From Hymenobacter nivis (GTDB taxonomy: Bacteria > Bacteroidota > Bacteroidia > Cytophagales > Hymenobacteraceae): a stretch of 64,000 nt of DNA. Location: positions 3,224,001 through 3,288,000 of the forward strand of contig NZ_CP029145.1 of NCBI RefSeq assembly GCF_003149515.1, given 5' to 3'. Shown piece by piece: positions 26,238 through 35,379 of this stretch (the stretch's first letter is position 1; every line of letters starts with the position of its first letter). Position numbers and translations under genes: made by a program. A model generated the notes under the pieces. The model saw nothing but the letters and a program-made list of their open reading frames with translations. It did no database searches and was not told the DNA's origin.

Positions 26238-28022
26238 ATGCCCACCGCCCTTCCTCCGCCCGCCAACGCCCTGCGGGTCCGCGGCCTGCTGCTGGCCGGC
26301 CTGGCCTACGCCGCGCTGTTTGCCTGGTACTCGTGGCCGCTGGGCCGCGAGTGGAGCACCGCCTTCGTGGGCATTCCGCACCACGACGCCAACCAGTACA
26401 TCTGGAACGTATGGAATTTCCAGCGGCAGGTGGCCGGCGGGCACAACCCATTTTTCACGCCAATGCTGCTGTTTCCGGCGGGCACCGGCCTATGGCTGCA
26501 CACATACACGCCGGTGCTGGGGGCCCTTAACTTGCTGCTGCGCCAAGAGTTCTGGGCCGTGAACGCCGGGCTGCTGCTGAGCTTCGTGCTGAGCGGCATG
26601 GGCGCAGCGCGGCTGGCGGGGCGCTGGGTGCGGCAGCCGCTGCTGTGCGGGCTGGTGGGCTACGCGTTTGCGTTTTCGCCCTACAAGCTGGCCCACTGGC
26701 CCGAGCACTACCACTTGCTGCTCACGGCCACGGTGCCGTTCTACATCATGGCGTACCTCGACGGGCTGGCATTCCGGCCCGGGCGCTGGCGGCCACGGGT
26801 GCGCAGCGCGGGGCAGGTGGGCTGGGCGGCGGCGCTGCTGCTAATCACTTTGTTCAGTGATTATTACACCCTGGCGGGCCTGGCGTATTTCTCGGTAGGC
26901 TACGCGGCCTGGTGGGGCCTGCGGCTGGGCGAAACCAACTGGCGGCACTGGCAGCCATGGGCGGTGGTGGGCGTGGTGCTCGTGCTGGGGCACTTCGTCT
27001 CGCGGGGCCTGGGCCGGGTCGGGCTCTCCGATAACGCCGGCTTTTGGTGGGGCGGCGACCTAGCCGGCTACCTCGTGCCGCCGCTCGGCAACCGCTGGCT
27101 GGCCACGGCGGCCACTGACGCGCTCTGGCGCAGCCCTCACTTCTACACTCCCGGTTCGGTCGAGAACGTGTTGTTTCTGGGCTACTTGCTGCCGCTGCTG
27201 GCCTTGGTGCTGGCCGTGGTGGCGTGGCGGGCGCGCCGCGCCGGGGCCCCCGCCCCCCGGCGGCCCGCCGAAACCCGGCCCTTTTGGGCCCTGGCGATGC
27301 TGTTTGCCCTGCTTACTATGCCCGAGCTGCGGCTGCTGGGCCACGGCGGCCTGCGCCTGCCCACAAGCCTGGTGCACTACGTGCCGTTCCTGAACAACAT
27401 CCGCTGCCCCACGCGGCACGTGCTGCTGCTCTCGCTGCTGCTGCCGCTGGCCACGTGCATCGGCCTCGACGGCTGGCTGCGGCGGGGCCCTACGGGCCGG
27501 GGCTGGGCCCTGGCAGCAGTGCTGGCAGCATTGCTGTTCTTTGAATTTCAGCCCGATGCGTACCCGCTCATCCGCCTGGCCGACGTGCCGGCGGCCTACG
27601 GCGTGGCGGCGGCCCAGCCGGGCCCCGTAGTGTTCCCCATCCCGCTGGGCCTGATTGACGGCTACCGCTCCGTGGGCGTGCTGGACGCAGCCGAACTGTT
27701 TTACCAGACACGGCACGGTAAGGCCATGCCGGGGGCCTACATCTCGCGGGTGCCGGCCGCCACCTTCGCCGCCTTTGCCCACGAGCCGGTGCTGGCCCGC
27801 CTGCTGCTGGCCCAGCGCCGCCCCGATTCGCTAGCCCTGGCGCCGCCGCCCACCCCAGCCCAGGTCGAAGCGTTCTGGCACCGCTACCCGGCGGCCACGT
27901 TCGTGGTGCACCCCGAATTCTGCAACCAGCCAGTGCACCGGGTGGTGCGTAGCCTGCTGCCCCCCGGCACCTACCAGGAGCAGCTGGTGCAAGGCTACGC
28001 CGTGCTGCGGCCCAAGCCGTAG
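26238..28022 (+). CDS. Polytopic membrane protein, GT-C glycosyltransferase-like
   Basis: 594 residues with about 11 predicted transmembrane helices and a soluble C-terminal region. The first periplasmic loop has acidic residues in GIPHHDANQYIWNVWNF, the position where GT-C enzymes carry catalytic acidic residues, and HWPEHYHLLL follows. This suggests a lipid-linked-sugar glycosyltransferase, but no specific family is recognised. A TACTTTTG box at 26189-26196 may be its -7 element. It is followed by the DUF2079 protein, which has a similar architecture. Confidence 0.75.
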   Translation: MPTALPPPANALRVRGLLLAGLAYAALFAWYSWPLGREWSTAFVGIPHHDANQYIWNVWNFQRQVAGGHNPFFTPMLLFPAGTGLWLHTYTPVLGALNLLLRQEFWAVNAGLLLSFVLSGMGAARLAGRWVRQPLLCGLVGYAFAFSPYKLAHWPEHYHLLLTATVPFYIMAYLDGLAFRPGRWRPRVRSAGQVGWAAALLLITLFSDYYTLAGLAYFSVGYAAWWGLRLGETNWRHWQPWAVVGVVLVLGHFVSRGLGRVGLSDNAGFWWGGDLAGYLVPPLGNRWLATAATDALWRSPHFYTPGSVENVLFLGYLLPLLALVLAVVAWRARRAGAPAPRRPAETRPFWALAMLFALLTMPELRLLGHGGLRLPTSLVHYVPFLNNIRCPTRHVLLLSLLLPLATCIGLDGWLRRGPTGRGWALAAVLAALLFFEFQPDAYPLIRLADVPAAYGVAAAQPGPVVFPIPLGLIDGYRSVGVLDAAELFYQTRHGKAMPGAYISRVPAATFAAFAHEPVLARLLLAQRRPDSLALAPPPTPAQVEAFWHRYPAATFVVHPEFCNQPVHRVVRSLLPPGTYQEQLVQGYAVLRPKP

Positions 28023-28156
28023 GGCCCCGGGAAGGTTGCGGGGCCCCGGGTTTCAACGCTAAAGAACCCAGCCGGACACCCGCCCTTTTCTAAACCGCTT
28101 CGCTGACTGATACCTGGCAGTCCGTTCCCTTTTATCCTACCTAACAAACGCATTTT

Positions 28157-29677
28157 ATGGCCGCTAATGCGTACTTGCCCTGGCGCCACCGCCCGGCCGT
28201 GCTCCTGGCCCTGGCCGGGGCCGTGTACGCGCTTGTCTCGCTCGTCAACCACTACAACTTCCGCACGGCGGCGCTTGACCTGGGCCTCGCCGCGCAGGTA
28301 GTGGGCGACTGGGCGCACTTGCGCGCGGCCACCACCACCCTGCTGCTCGACTCGCCGCCGACCAATTTTCTCTCCGTTCACTTCAGCCTGACGCCGGCCT
28401 TGGCCGTGCCACTGTACTGGCTGGTGGGGGGGGCCTGGGCCCTGCTGCTGCTGCAGCTGGGGGCCGTGCTGCTGGGCGGGCTGGGCGTGTGGCGCTACGC
28501 CCGGGCCCTGGGCGCCAGCGCGGGCGAAGCGCAGTGGGCGCTGGCGTTTTTCAGCGTGCAATGGGGCCTTTTTTCGGCGTTGGGGTTTGATTACCACGAC
28601 AATGTGGTGGGGGCCATGGCCCTGCCGTGGCTGGCGCTGTGGGTGGCGCAGGGCCGCTGGGCCCCCGCAGCAGCGGCGGGCGGGCTGCTACTGGTCAGCA
28701 AGGAAAATATGGCCCTCTGGCTGGTTTTTGTGCTGCTGGGGCTGGCCTGGCAGCACCGGGGCCGCCGGGGCGTAGCGCTGGGCCTGGGGCTGGCCGCGGC
28801 GGGGGCCCTGGGTTACTTCCTACTAATCACGCGCTGGGCCATGCCGACGCTTGATGCGGCCCACCGGCCGTTTGGGCAGGCGGTGCGCTACCAGCAGTGG
28901 GGCCCCACGGTGCCCGCGGCGGCGGCCAATCTGCTGCGCCATCCGGCCCTGCTTTGGCAGGCACTGTTCCAAAATACGCTGCCCGATGCGGCCTACAACT
29001 ACGTCAAACTGGAGTTTTGGCTGGCGCTGCTTTGCTCGGGCGGGCTGGCGCTGCTGCGGCGGCCCTGGTACGCGCTGATGCTGGCACCCGTCATCGGCCA
29101 AAAGCTACTGGCCAACGACCCGGCCCTGTGGGGCATCAACTCGCAGTATTCTATTGAGTTTGCCCCGGTGCTGGCCATGGCCATGGCCGATGCCCTGCGG
29201 CACTGGCCAGCCGGGGCCCCGGCGCGGCGGCGTGCCTGGCCGCTGGCGCTGGCTGGCGCGGCCATCTTCACGCTCGTCACGCTCTACACCCGCCAAAGCA
29301 AGTGGTACGACCGCACCACTACCAACTTCCTCACCGGCCGCCACTACCGCTCGCCCTACGACCGGGCCGCGCTGCGGGCCGCCCTGGCCCGGCTGCCGGC
29401 CGGGGGCCCGGTCAGCGCACAGTCCAACCTGACGCCCCACCTGCCCGCGCCCCGGCGGCTCTACCTGTTTCCGGCGCTGCACGACGCCCAGTACGTGGTG
29501 CTGCTGCGCCAGCCTACTATGGCCGCCGCCTGGCCCCTGCGCCCCGAGCAGAGCCTCCAGGCGCTGGCCCAACTCCGCCAGCGCCCCGACTTCCGAGTGT
29601 TTTACGAAGACGCTCAACTCGTAATATTTGCCCGCCGGGGCCCCGTGCGCAACCCGGCCGAAGTGCTTCAGTTTTAA
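28157..29677 (+). CDS. DUF2079 family polytopic membrane protein
   Basis: 506 residues with about 10 transmembrane helices. The N-terminal segment (VNHYNFRTAALDLGLAAQVV, then NFLSVHFSLTPALAVPLYWL) matches the DUF2079 signature with its conserved Asp and His in the first loop. DUF2079 proteins are treated as GT-C-fold relatives and are probably sugar transferases or flippase-like proteins of unknown substrate. It is in tandem with the preceding GT-C-like gene and just upstream of the nucleotide-sugar genes, so a role in surface polysaccharide is plausible. Confidence 0.85.
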   Translation: MAANAYLPWRHRPAVLLALAGAVYALVSLVNHYNFRTAALDLGLAAQVVGDWAHLRAATTTLLLDSPPTNFLSVHFSLTPALAVPLYWLVGGAWALLLLQLGAVLLGGLGVWRYARALGASAGEAQWALAFFSVQWGLFSALGFDYHDNVVGAMALPWLALWVAQGRWAPAAAAGGLLLVSKENMALWLVFVLLGLAWQHRGRRGVALGLGLAAAGALGYFLLITRWAMPTLDAAHRPFGQAVRYQQWGPTVPAAAANLLRHPALLWQALFQNTLPDAAYNYVKLEFWLALLCSGGLALLRRPWYALMLAPVIGQKLLANDPALWGINSQYSIEFAPVLAMAMADALRHWPAGAPARRRAWPLALAGAAIFTLVTLYTRQSKWYDRTTTNFLTGRHYRSPYDRAALRAALARLPAGGPVSAQSNLTPHLPAPRRLYLFPALHDAQYVVLLRQPTMAAAWPLRPEQSLQALAQLRQRPDFRVFYEDAQLVIFARRGPVRNPAEVLQF

Positions 29678-29843
29678 CTTTAGCGATGCCCGTTGGATTC
29701 GGTGAGCGCTGATGGGCCCTCCTTCTACCGGCTCCGGCTGGCATGATGTCATTATTAGCTGAAATAATTTCACGTCTGGAGCCCGCCTTGGCGAAGTCCA
29801 ACGCTTGGCCGCCGGGGCCCCGGCGGCAACCCGCGCCCTGCCT

Positions 29844-29851
29844 TACCTTTG
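29844..29851 (+). promoter_or_regulatory. TACCTTTG -7 box upstream of the acetyltransferase
   Basis: TACCTTTG lies 23 nt before the ATG at 29875, a distance giving a short leader of roughly 15-18 nt. It probably marks the start of the polysaccharide operon transcript. Confidence 0.5.
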
Positions 29852-29874
29852 CCCGCGCACCTCCCCTGGTCCGT

Positions 29875-30474
29875 ATGCCCCACGCCGCCCCTGATTTTTA
29901 CGCCCACCCCACGGCCGTGCTCGACGAAGGCTGCCAGATTGGGCGCGGGAGCCGCGTGTGGCACTTTTGCCACGTGTGCGCCGGGGCCGCCATCGGCGAG
30001 GACTGCAACCTGGGCCAAAACGTATTTGTGGCCGACGGCGTGACCCTGGGCCGCAACGTGAAAGTACAAAACAACGTGAGCCTCTACGGCGGCGTGGTCT
30101 GCGAGGACGATGTGTTTCTGGGGCCCTCGGTGGTGTTCACGAACGTGAAAAACCCGCGCAGCGCCGTGCCCCGCCAGGGCCCCGGCCACTACCAGACCAC
30201 GCACTTGGCGCAGGGCGCGAGCGTGGGGGCCAACGCCACCATTGTGTGCGGGGTGCGGCTGGGGCCCTACGCCTTCGTGGGGGCGGGCAGCGTCGTCACG
30301 CGCGACGTGCCGGCCTACGCCCTGGTGTACGGCAACCCCGCCCGGCCCCAGGGCTGGATGAGCGCCGCCGGCCACCGCCTGCGCTTCGACAAAAAGCGCC
30401 ACGCCACCTGCCCCGAAACCGGCGAAACCTACGAGCTGAGTGCCGACGAAAAAACCGTTAAAACGGTGGATTAG
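29875..30474 (+). CDS. Left-handed beta-helix N-acetyltransferase (WlbB/WbpD type)
   Basis: 199 residues made of hexapeptide repeats (for example [40 protein letters not shown] and [20 protein letters not shown]), ending in [16 protein letters not shown]. This is the pattern of WlbB/WbpD enzymes, which use acetyl-CoA to acetylate the 3-amino group of UDP-3-amino-2-acetamido-glucuronic acid. A related sugar-4-N-acetyltransferase is possible. The partner aminotransferase and 3-dehydrogenase are not in the window. The start is ATG 29875; in-frame codons from 29743 precede the promoter box. Confidence 0.85.
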   Translation: MPHAAPDFYAHPTAVLDEGCQIGRGSRVWHFCHVCAGAAIGEDCNLGQNVFVADGVTLGRNVKVQNNVSLYGGVVCEDDVFLGPSVVFTNVKNPRSAVPRQGPGHYQTTHLAQGASVGANATIVCGVRLGPYAFVGAGSVVTRDVPAYALVYGNPARPQGWMSAAGHRLRFDKKRHATCPETGETYELSADEKTVKTVD

Positions 30475-30535
30475 CCAGTTATGAGCCCGTCGCTTAACTC
30501 ATAATTCGCAACTCATAATTTATAATTAAAGAAGA
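30475..30535. repeat. Short AT-rich gap with repeated AACTCATAATT
   Basis: AACTCATAATT occurs twice (30496-30506 and 30510-30520) and is followed by TATAATT, directly before the dehydrogenase ATG. The gap contrasts sharply in base composition with its flanks. Confidence 0.55.
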
Positions 30536-31831
30536 ATGTACGACCAATTATTGCGCAAGGAGGCCACACTGGCCGTTATCGGCCTCGGCTACGTGGGCCT
30601 TCCCATCGCCCTCGAATTTGCCAAGCAGCTCAAAGTCATTGGCTTCGACATCAACGCCGGGCGCATTGCGCAGATGCAGCAGGCCATCGACCCCAGCGGC
30701 GAGCTGGCGGCCCAGGATTTTGAGGGCTGCGACATCACCTTCACCGACTCGCTGGACGTGCTGCGGCAGGCGCAATTCTACATCGTGGCCGTGCCCACGC
30801 CCATCGACGAGCACGCCCAGCCCGACCTCCGGCCGCTGCTGGGGGCCTCCACCTCGGTGGGCAAGGTACTGAAACAGGGTGATTACGTGGTGTTTGAGAG
30901 CACCGTGTACCCGGGCTGCACCGAGGAAGACTGCATTCCGGTGATGGAAAAGCTCTCGGGCCTGAAATTTCCGAACGACTTTAAGGTGGGCTACTCGCCC
31001 GAGCGCATCAACCCCGGCGACAAGGAGCACACGCTGCGCCGCATTGTGAAGGTGGTGAGCGGCAACGACGCCGAGGCCCTGGACACGGTGGCCAAGGTGT
31101 ACGAGCTGGTGGTGGACGCTGGTGTGCACCGCGCCAGCAGCATCCGGGTGGCCGAGGCCGCCAAAATCATCGAAAACACCCAGCGCGACGTCAACATCGC
31201 GCTGATGAACGAGCTGTCGATGATTTTCGACCGCATGAACATTAACACCTACGAGGTGCTGGAGGCGGCCGGTACGAAGTGGAACTTCCTGAAGTTCAGC
31301 CCCGGCCTGGTGGGCGGCCACTGCATCGGCGTGGACCCGTACTACCTGACCTACAAGGCCAAGGAGCTGGGCTACGACGCTAAAGTCATCCTGAGCGGCC
31401 GCACCACCAACGACAACATGGGGGCCTACATCGCCCGCAAAACGGTGCAGATGATGATCAAGAAGGGCAAGGACGTGGCCAAGAGCCGCGTGCTGGTGAT
31501 GGGCGCCACCTTCAAGGAGAACGTGGAGGACATCCGCAACTCAAAGGTGGCCGACGTGATTCAGGAGCTGAAAAACTTCTCGGTGAACGTGGACATCGTG
31601 GACCCGCACGCCGATTCCAACGAGCTGCTGCACGAGTACGGCTTCCGCCTGACGGCCAACGACGACATTCGCACCGACTATGACGCCGTGATTGTAGCCG
31701 TGGGCCACAAGCCCTACGCCGAAAAGGACGAAGCTTATTTTCAGTCCATCACGACCGAAAACGCCGTATTGATCGACATCAAGGGCCTGTACCGTGGCAA
31801 AATGCAGGAGCTGCACTACTGGAGCCTATAA
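30536..31831 (+). CDS. UDP-N-acetylglucosamine/galactosamine 6-dehydrogenase (TviB/WbpO type)
   Basis: 431 residues. An N-terminal NAD motif (VIGLGYVGLPIALEFAK) is followed by VPTPIDEHAQPDLRPL, the FESTVYPGCTEE segment and the catalytic-Cys motif GGHCIGVDPYYLTYKAKELG. The C-terminal domain has GATFKENVEDIRNSKVADVI. Sequence and length fit the TviB/WbpO subgroup, which oxidises UDP-HexNAc at C6 to the uronic acid with two NAD+. With the WbpP/TviC-like epimerase at 34230 it would supply UDP-GalNAcA-type precursors for a surface polysaccharide. Confidence 0.9.
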   Translation: MYDQLLRKEATLAVIGLGYVGLPIALEFAKQLKVIGFDINAGRIAQMQQAIDPSGELAAQDFEGCDITFTDSLDVLRQAQFYIVAVPTPIDEHAQPDLRPLLGASTSVGKVLKQGDYVVFESTVYPGCTEEDCIPVMEKLSGLKFPNDFKVGYSPERINPGDKEHTLRRIVKVVSGNDAEALDTVAKVYELVVDAGVHRASSIRVAEAAKIIENTQRDVNIALMNELSMIFDRMNINTYEVLEAAGTKWNFLKFSPGLVGGHCIGVDPYYLTYKAKELGYDAKVILSGRTTNDNMGAYIARKTVQMMIKKGKDVAKSRVLVMGATFKENVEDIRNSKVADVIQELKNFSVNVDIVDPHADSNELLHEYGFRLTANDDIRTDYDAVIVAVGHKPYAEKDEAYFQSITTENAVLIDIKGLYRGKMQELHYWSL

Positions 31832-31912
31832 TTTTTAGGCTGTTAGCCGTTAGCTGTTAGCTGTTAGCTGACCGCCTGATATAAAGCTAACAGCTAGTCG
31901 CTAATAGCTTAA
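31832..31912. repeat. TTAGCTG direct repeats with complementary arm
   Basis: Several TTAGC(C/T)GT-like units (TGTTAGCCGTTAGCTGTTAG and on) occupy 31840-31870, and the complement AGCTAACAGCTAG follows at 31885-31897. The whole forms an imperfect inverted repeat between the dehydrogenase gene and galE. Confidence 0.7.
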
Positions 31913-31914
31913 AA

Positions 31915-32931
31915 ATGAAAAAGATTCTCGTCACCGGCGGTGCCGGCTATATTGGTTCCCACACCGTGGTGGAGCTGGCCCAGGCGGGCTACGAGCCGGT
32001 CATCATCGACAATTTCAGCAACTCGCGAGAGTCGGTACTCGACGGGCTGAAGGCCATTCTGGGCCACGAGGTGCGTTGCTACGACGTCAATTGCGCCAAT
32101 GCCGATGCGTTGCGCTGGGTGCTGAAGCAGGAAAAGGACATAGCCGGCGTTATTCACTTTGCGGCCTTCAAGGCGGTGGGCGAATCGGTGCAGAAGCCAC
32201 TGGCCTACTTTCAAAACAATGTGGGCTCGCTGCTGACGCTGCTGCAAGTGATGCCCGAGTTCGGGATAGAGAACCTGGTGTTCTCGTCGTCGTGCACCGT
32301 GTACGGCAACCCCGACGCGCTGCCCGTGACGGAGGCCACGCCCACCAAGCCCGCCACCTCGCCCTACGGCCGCACCAAGCAGATGTGCGAAGACATTGTG
32401 CACGACGTGGCGGGGGCCAGCAGCAACCAGCTGCGCACCATTTTGCTGCGTTACTTCAACCCCATTGGGGCCCACGAATCGGCCAAAATTGGCGAGCTGC
32501 CCCTGGGCACGCCCAACAACCTGGTGCCGTTCATCACGCAAACCGCGGCGGGCATCCGCGAGAAGCTGACGATTTTCGGCAACGACTACGACACGCCCGA
32601 CGGCACCAACGTGCGCGACTACATCCACGTGGTGGACCTGGCCAGGGCCCACATCGTGGCCGTGCAGCGCCTGCTGGACCGGAAAGCCGCCGACACCGTG
32701 GAAACATTCAACGTGGGCACCGGCCACGGCAACACGGTGCTGGAAGTGGTGCAAGCCTTCGAAAAAGCCAGCGGCCAGCAGCTGAACTACGCCATTGGGC
32801 CCCGGCGCCCCGGCGACGTGCCCGCCATCTACGCCGACGCCACCAAGGCCGAAACCGTGCTCGGATTTAAAACGACGACCTCGCTGCTTGACTCACTCGC
32901 CAGCGCCTGGAAGTGGCAGCAAACTTTGTAA
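31915..32931 (+). CDS. galE: UDP-glucose 4-epimerase
   Basis: 338 residues. It has the extended-SDR NAD motif VTGGAGYIGSH, the GalE segment HFAAFKAVGESVQKPLAYFQ, the catalytic Ser in VFSSSCTVYG and YxxxK in SPYGRTK. RYFNPIGAHESAKIGE and YIHVVDLARAH follow. It interconverts UDP-glucose and UDP-galactose, possibly also the N-acetyl forms. The ATG is directly after the TTAGCTG repeat element. Confidence 0.94.
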   Translation: MKKILVTGGAGYIGSHTVVELAQAGYEPVIIDNFSNSRESVLDGLKAILGHEVRCYDVNCANADALRWVLKQEKDIAGVIHFAAFKAVGESVQKPLAYFQNNVGSLLTLLQVMPEFGIENLVFSSSCTVYGNPDALPVTEATPTKPATSPYGRTKQMCEDIVHDVAGASSNQLRTILLRYFNPIGAHESAKIGELPLGTPNNLVPFITQTAAGIREKLTIFGNDYDTPDGTNVRDYIHVVDLARAHIVAVQRLLDRKAADTVETFNVGTGHGNTVLEVVQAFEKASGQQLNYAIGPRRPGDVPAIYADATKAETVLGFKTTTSLLDSLASAWKWQQTL

Positions 32932-33029
32932 ATGTGGAAATTAATTGATGTAGAAATGTGAAGATGAATTCACTTTTTGTTCGCGCTCATTTCCACATTC
33001 CTCACATCTGCACACTTCTCACATTTTTA
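32931..33029. repeat. Inverted repeat with AATGTGGAAAT / ATTTCCACATT arms
   Basis: The left part (AATGTGGAAAT near 32931) pairs with ATTTCCACATT near 32989-32999. Nearby TGTGAAGATG and CACATCTGCACACTTCTCACA give secondary pairings. The repeat fills the galE-rfbB gap. Confidence 0.65.
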
Positions 33030-33033
33030 GAAT

Positions 33034-34089
33034 ATGAAAATCCTCATCACCGGCGGGGCCGGCTTCATTGGTTCGCACGTGGTGCGGCTGTTTGTTATGA
33101 AGTACCCCAATTATCAGATTATTAACCTGGATGCACTGACGTACGCCGGCAACCTGGAGAACCTGCGCGACGTGGAAGGGGCCCCCAACTACCGCTTCGT
33201 GAAGGGCGACATCGCCGACCAGGCGTTCATCGACGAGCTGTTTGCCCGCGAGGAGCCCGACGCTGTAATTCACCTGGCCGCCGAAAGCCACGTCGACCGC
33301 AGCATCACCGACCCGATGGCGTTCGTGAAAACCAACGTCATCGGCACCGTGAATTTGCTGAACGCGGCGCGTAACCTGTGGCAGCCGGGCGGCTACGCCG
33401 GCCACACCTTCTACCACGTGAGCACCGACGAGGTGTACGGCTCGCTGGACTTCGGCCCCGAGATGTTTACGGAGGACACCGCCTACGACCCCCGCTCGCC
33501 GTACTCAGCCTCCAAGGCCAGTTCCGACCACTTTGTACGCGCCTGGCACCACACCTACGGCCTGCCTATCAAGCTCAGCAACTGCTCGAACAACTACGGC
33601 CCCAACCACTTCCCCGAGAAGCTGATTCCGCTGGCCATCCACCGCCTGCGCACCGGCCAGCCAGTGCCGGTGTACGGCAAGGGTGAAAACGTGCGCGACT
33701 GGCTCTTCGTGAAAGACCACGCTACGGCCATCGACGCGGTGTTTCACAACGGCAAGCTGGGCGATACTTACAACATCGGCGGCGTGAACGAGTGGCAGAA
33801 CCTGAAGCTCATCGAGCTGCTCTGCGACGTGGTGGACGAGAAAACCGGCCAGGGCCCCGGCACCTCGCGCCGGCTCATCAAGTTCGTCACCGACCGCGCG
33901 GGCCACGACATGCGCTACGCCATCGACAGCAGCAAGATCATGAACGAGCTGGGCTGGAAGCCGTCCGTCACCTTCGAGCAGGGCCTGGCCCAGACTGTGG
34001 ACTGGTACCTCGCCAACGAGGAGTGGCTGAACAGCGTGACCAGCGGTGCCTACCAGGATTACAACACCAAGCAGTACGCGGGGCGGTAG
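33034..34089 (+). CDS. rfbB: dTDP-glucose 4,6-dehydratase
   Basis: 351 residues. It has NAD motif ITGGAGFIGSHVV, HLAAESHVDRSI, the STDEVYGSL segment carrying the active-site Thr-Asp-Glu and YSASKASSDHFVRAW. NNYGPNHFPEKLIPL and the family ending are also present. It converts dTDP-glucose to dTDP-4-keto-6-deoxyglucose. Its substrate comes from RfbA (35380). RfbC and RfbD are not in the window, so the final dTDP sugar cannot be named. Confidence 0.95.
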   Translation: MKILITGGAGFIGSHVVRLFVMKYPNYQIINLDALTYAGNLENLRDVEGAPNYRFVKGDIADQAFIDELFAREEPDAVIHLAAESHVDRSITDPMAFVKTNVIGTVNLLNAARNLWQPGGYAGHTFYHVSTDEVYGSLDFGPEMFTEDTAYDPRSPYSASKASSDHFVRAWHHTYGLPIKLSNCSNNYGPNHFPEKLIPLAIHRLRTGQPVPVYGKGENVRDWLFVKDHATAIDAVFHNGKLGDTYNIGGVNEWQNLKLIELLCDVVDEKTGQGPGTSRRLIKFVTDRAGHDMRYAIDSSKIMNELGWKPSVTFEQGLAQTVDWYLANEEWLNSVTSGAYQDYNTKQYAGR

Positions 34090-34103
34090 CCAGGAAAGGA
34101 AGA

Positions 34104-34211
34104 ACGTCATGCTGAGCGCAGCGCAGCGGAGTCGAAGCATCTCTACCGCTCCGTTGCAACGACATTGATTACTAATGAGGTAGAGATGCTTCGACAAGCT
34201 CAGCATGACGT
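34104..34211. repeat. Dispersed inverted repeat, family A copy 1
   Basis: ACGTCATGCTGAGC (34104-34117) pairs with GCTCAGCATGACGT (34198-34211), and TCGAAGCATCTCTACC pairs with GGTAGAGATGCTTCGA nearer the centre. Related copies are at 38530-38644 and 41688-41784, and a shorter relative is at 45193-45258. Confidence 0.85.
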
Positions 34212-34229
34212 GCTGATTAACTCAACAGA

Positions 34230-35237
34230 ATGTACGATACCCCTTTCCACGACCGGCCGCTGTCGGATACTACGTTTCTCGTCACCGGCGGCGCGGGCTT
34301 CATCGGCTCCAACCTGGTGGAGTACCTGCTGAAGTACGGCGCCAAAAAGGTGCGCACCCTGGACAACTACTCCAACGGCTTCCGCAAAAACCTGGCGCTA
34401 TTTGAAGGCGACCCGGCCCTGGAAATCGTGGACGGCGACATCCGCAACGCCGAAACGTGCGCCGCGGCCTGCGCGGGCATGGACGTGGTGCTGCACCAGG
34501 CGGCGCTGGGCTCGGTGCCGCGCTCCATCAAGGACCCGGTGCTGACCAACGACGTGAACGTGGGCGGCTTCGTGCAGATGCTGACCGCCGCCAAGGACGC
34601 GGGCGTGAAGCGCTTCGTGTACGCCGCTTCCAGCAGCACCTACGGCGACCACCCCGGCCTGCCTAAAGTAGAGGACCGCATCGGCAAGCCGCTCTCACCC
34701 TACGCCGTCACGAAGTATGCCAACGAGCTGTACGCCGACGTATTTGCCCGCACCTACGGGTTGGAAATCATTGGCTTGCGGTACTTCAATATTTTTGGGC
34801 CCCGGCAAGACCCCGGTGGGGCCTACGCGGCCGTGATTCCGCTGTTCATCGACGCCATTCTGGAAAACCAGGCCCCCACCCTGAACGGCGACGGCGGCCA
34901 GACCCGTGACTTCACCTTCGTGGAAAACTGCGTGCAAGCCAACATCCGCGCCGCCCTCACCACTAACCCCGGGGCCCTCAACCAGGTGTACAACATCGCC
35001 GTGGGCGACCGCACTTCGTTGGTTGAGATGTACGATATCCTCCGCGAGGAAGCCGGCTCGGACCTCGCCCCGCAGTTTGGCCCCGACCGCGCCGGCGACA
35101 TCCGCGACTCGCTGGCCGACATCAGCAAGGCCGGCAACCTGCTCGGCTACGCGCCTCAAATCCGCATCCGCGCGGGCTTGCAGCAGACGCTGGACTGGTT
35201 CAGGGCCAACCAGGAATTTATCAAGGAGCGCAACTAG
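34230..35237 (+). CDS. Extended SDR epimerase (WbpP/TviC-like)
   Basis: 335 residues. It has NAD motif VTGGAGFIGSNLVEYLL, LHQAALGSVPRSIKDP, the catalytic Ser in VYAASSSTYGD and YxxxK in SPYAVTKYANELYA. RYFNIFGPRQDPGGAYAAVI completes the set. This signature set is that of UDP-N-acetylglucosamine(-uronate) 4-epimerases such as WbpP and TviC. With the TviB-type dehydrogenase it would make UDP-GalNAcA from UDP-GlcNAc. The last codons and stop (GAGCGCAACTA) are duplicated in tandem just after the gene. Confidence 0.9.
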   Translation: MYDTPFHDRPLSDTTFLVTGGAGFIGSNLVEYLLKYGAKKVRTLDNYSNGFRKNLALFEGDPALEIVDGDIRNAETCAAACAGMDVVLHQAALGSVPRSIKDPVLTNDVNVGGFVQMLTAAKDAGVKRFVYAASSSTYGDHPGLPKVEDRIGKPLSPYAVTKYANELYADVFARTYGLEIIGLRYFNIFGPRQDPGGAYAAVIPLFIDAILENQAPTLNGDGGQTRDFTFVENCVQANIRAALTTNPGALNQVYNIAVGDRTSLVEMYDILREEAGSDLAPQFGPDRAGDIRDSLADISKAGNLLGYAPQIRIRAGLQQTLDWFRANQEFIKERN

Positions 35238-35378
35238 AGCGCAACTAGAGCGCAAGGTTTTGCGAGGTTAAAATAGGTTTCGCTGAACGAACCTACTGTG
35301 CTGCTTTCAGCGAAACCTATTTTAACCTCGCAAAACCTTGCGCTAGAAATCTATTTTAACCTCGCACAACCTTGCGCT
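35226..35378. repeat. 38-bp perfect inverted repeat plus a third arm and 11-bp duplication
   Basis: Arms 35249-35286 and 35307-35344 (starting AGCGCAAGGTTTTGCGAGG) are perfectly complementary over 38 nt with a 20-nt loop. A third, imperfect copy of the right arm runs at 35351-35378 and ends 1 nt before the rfbA ATG. An 11-nt tandem duplication (GAGCGCAACTA, 35226-35236 and 35237-35247) spans the end of the upstream gene. Confidence 0.9.
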
Positions 35379-35379
35379 T

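Noticed and set aside
24265..26562. Plus-strand open frame of 765 codons opposite kynU and haaO
   Set aside because: It runs antisense to two well-identified enzymes, has low-complexity Gly/His/Val-rich translation and no domain; a typical GC-rich shadow.
31838..31900. CRISPR-like array from the repeated TTAGCTG units
   Set aside because: Units are 6-8 nt, tandem without spacers, and paired with a complementary arm; no cas genes anywhere.
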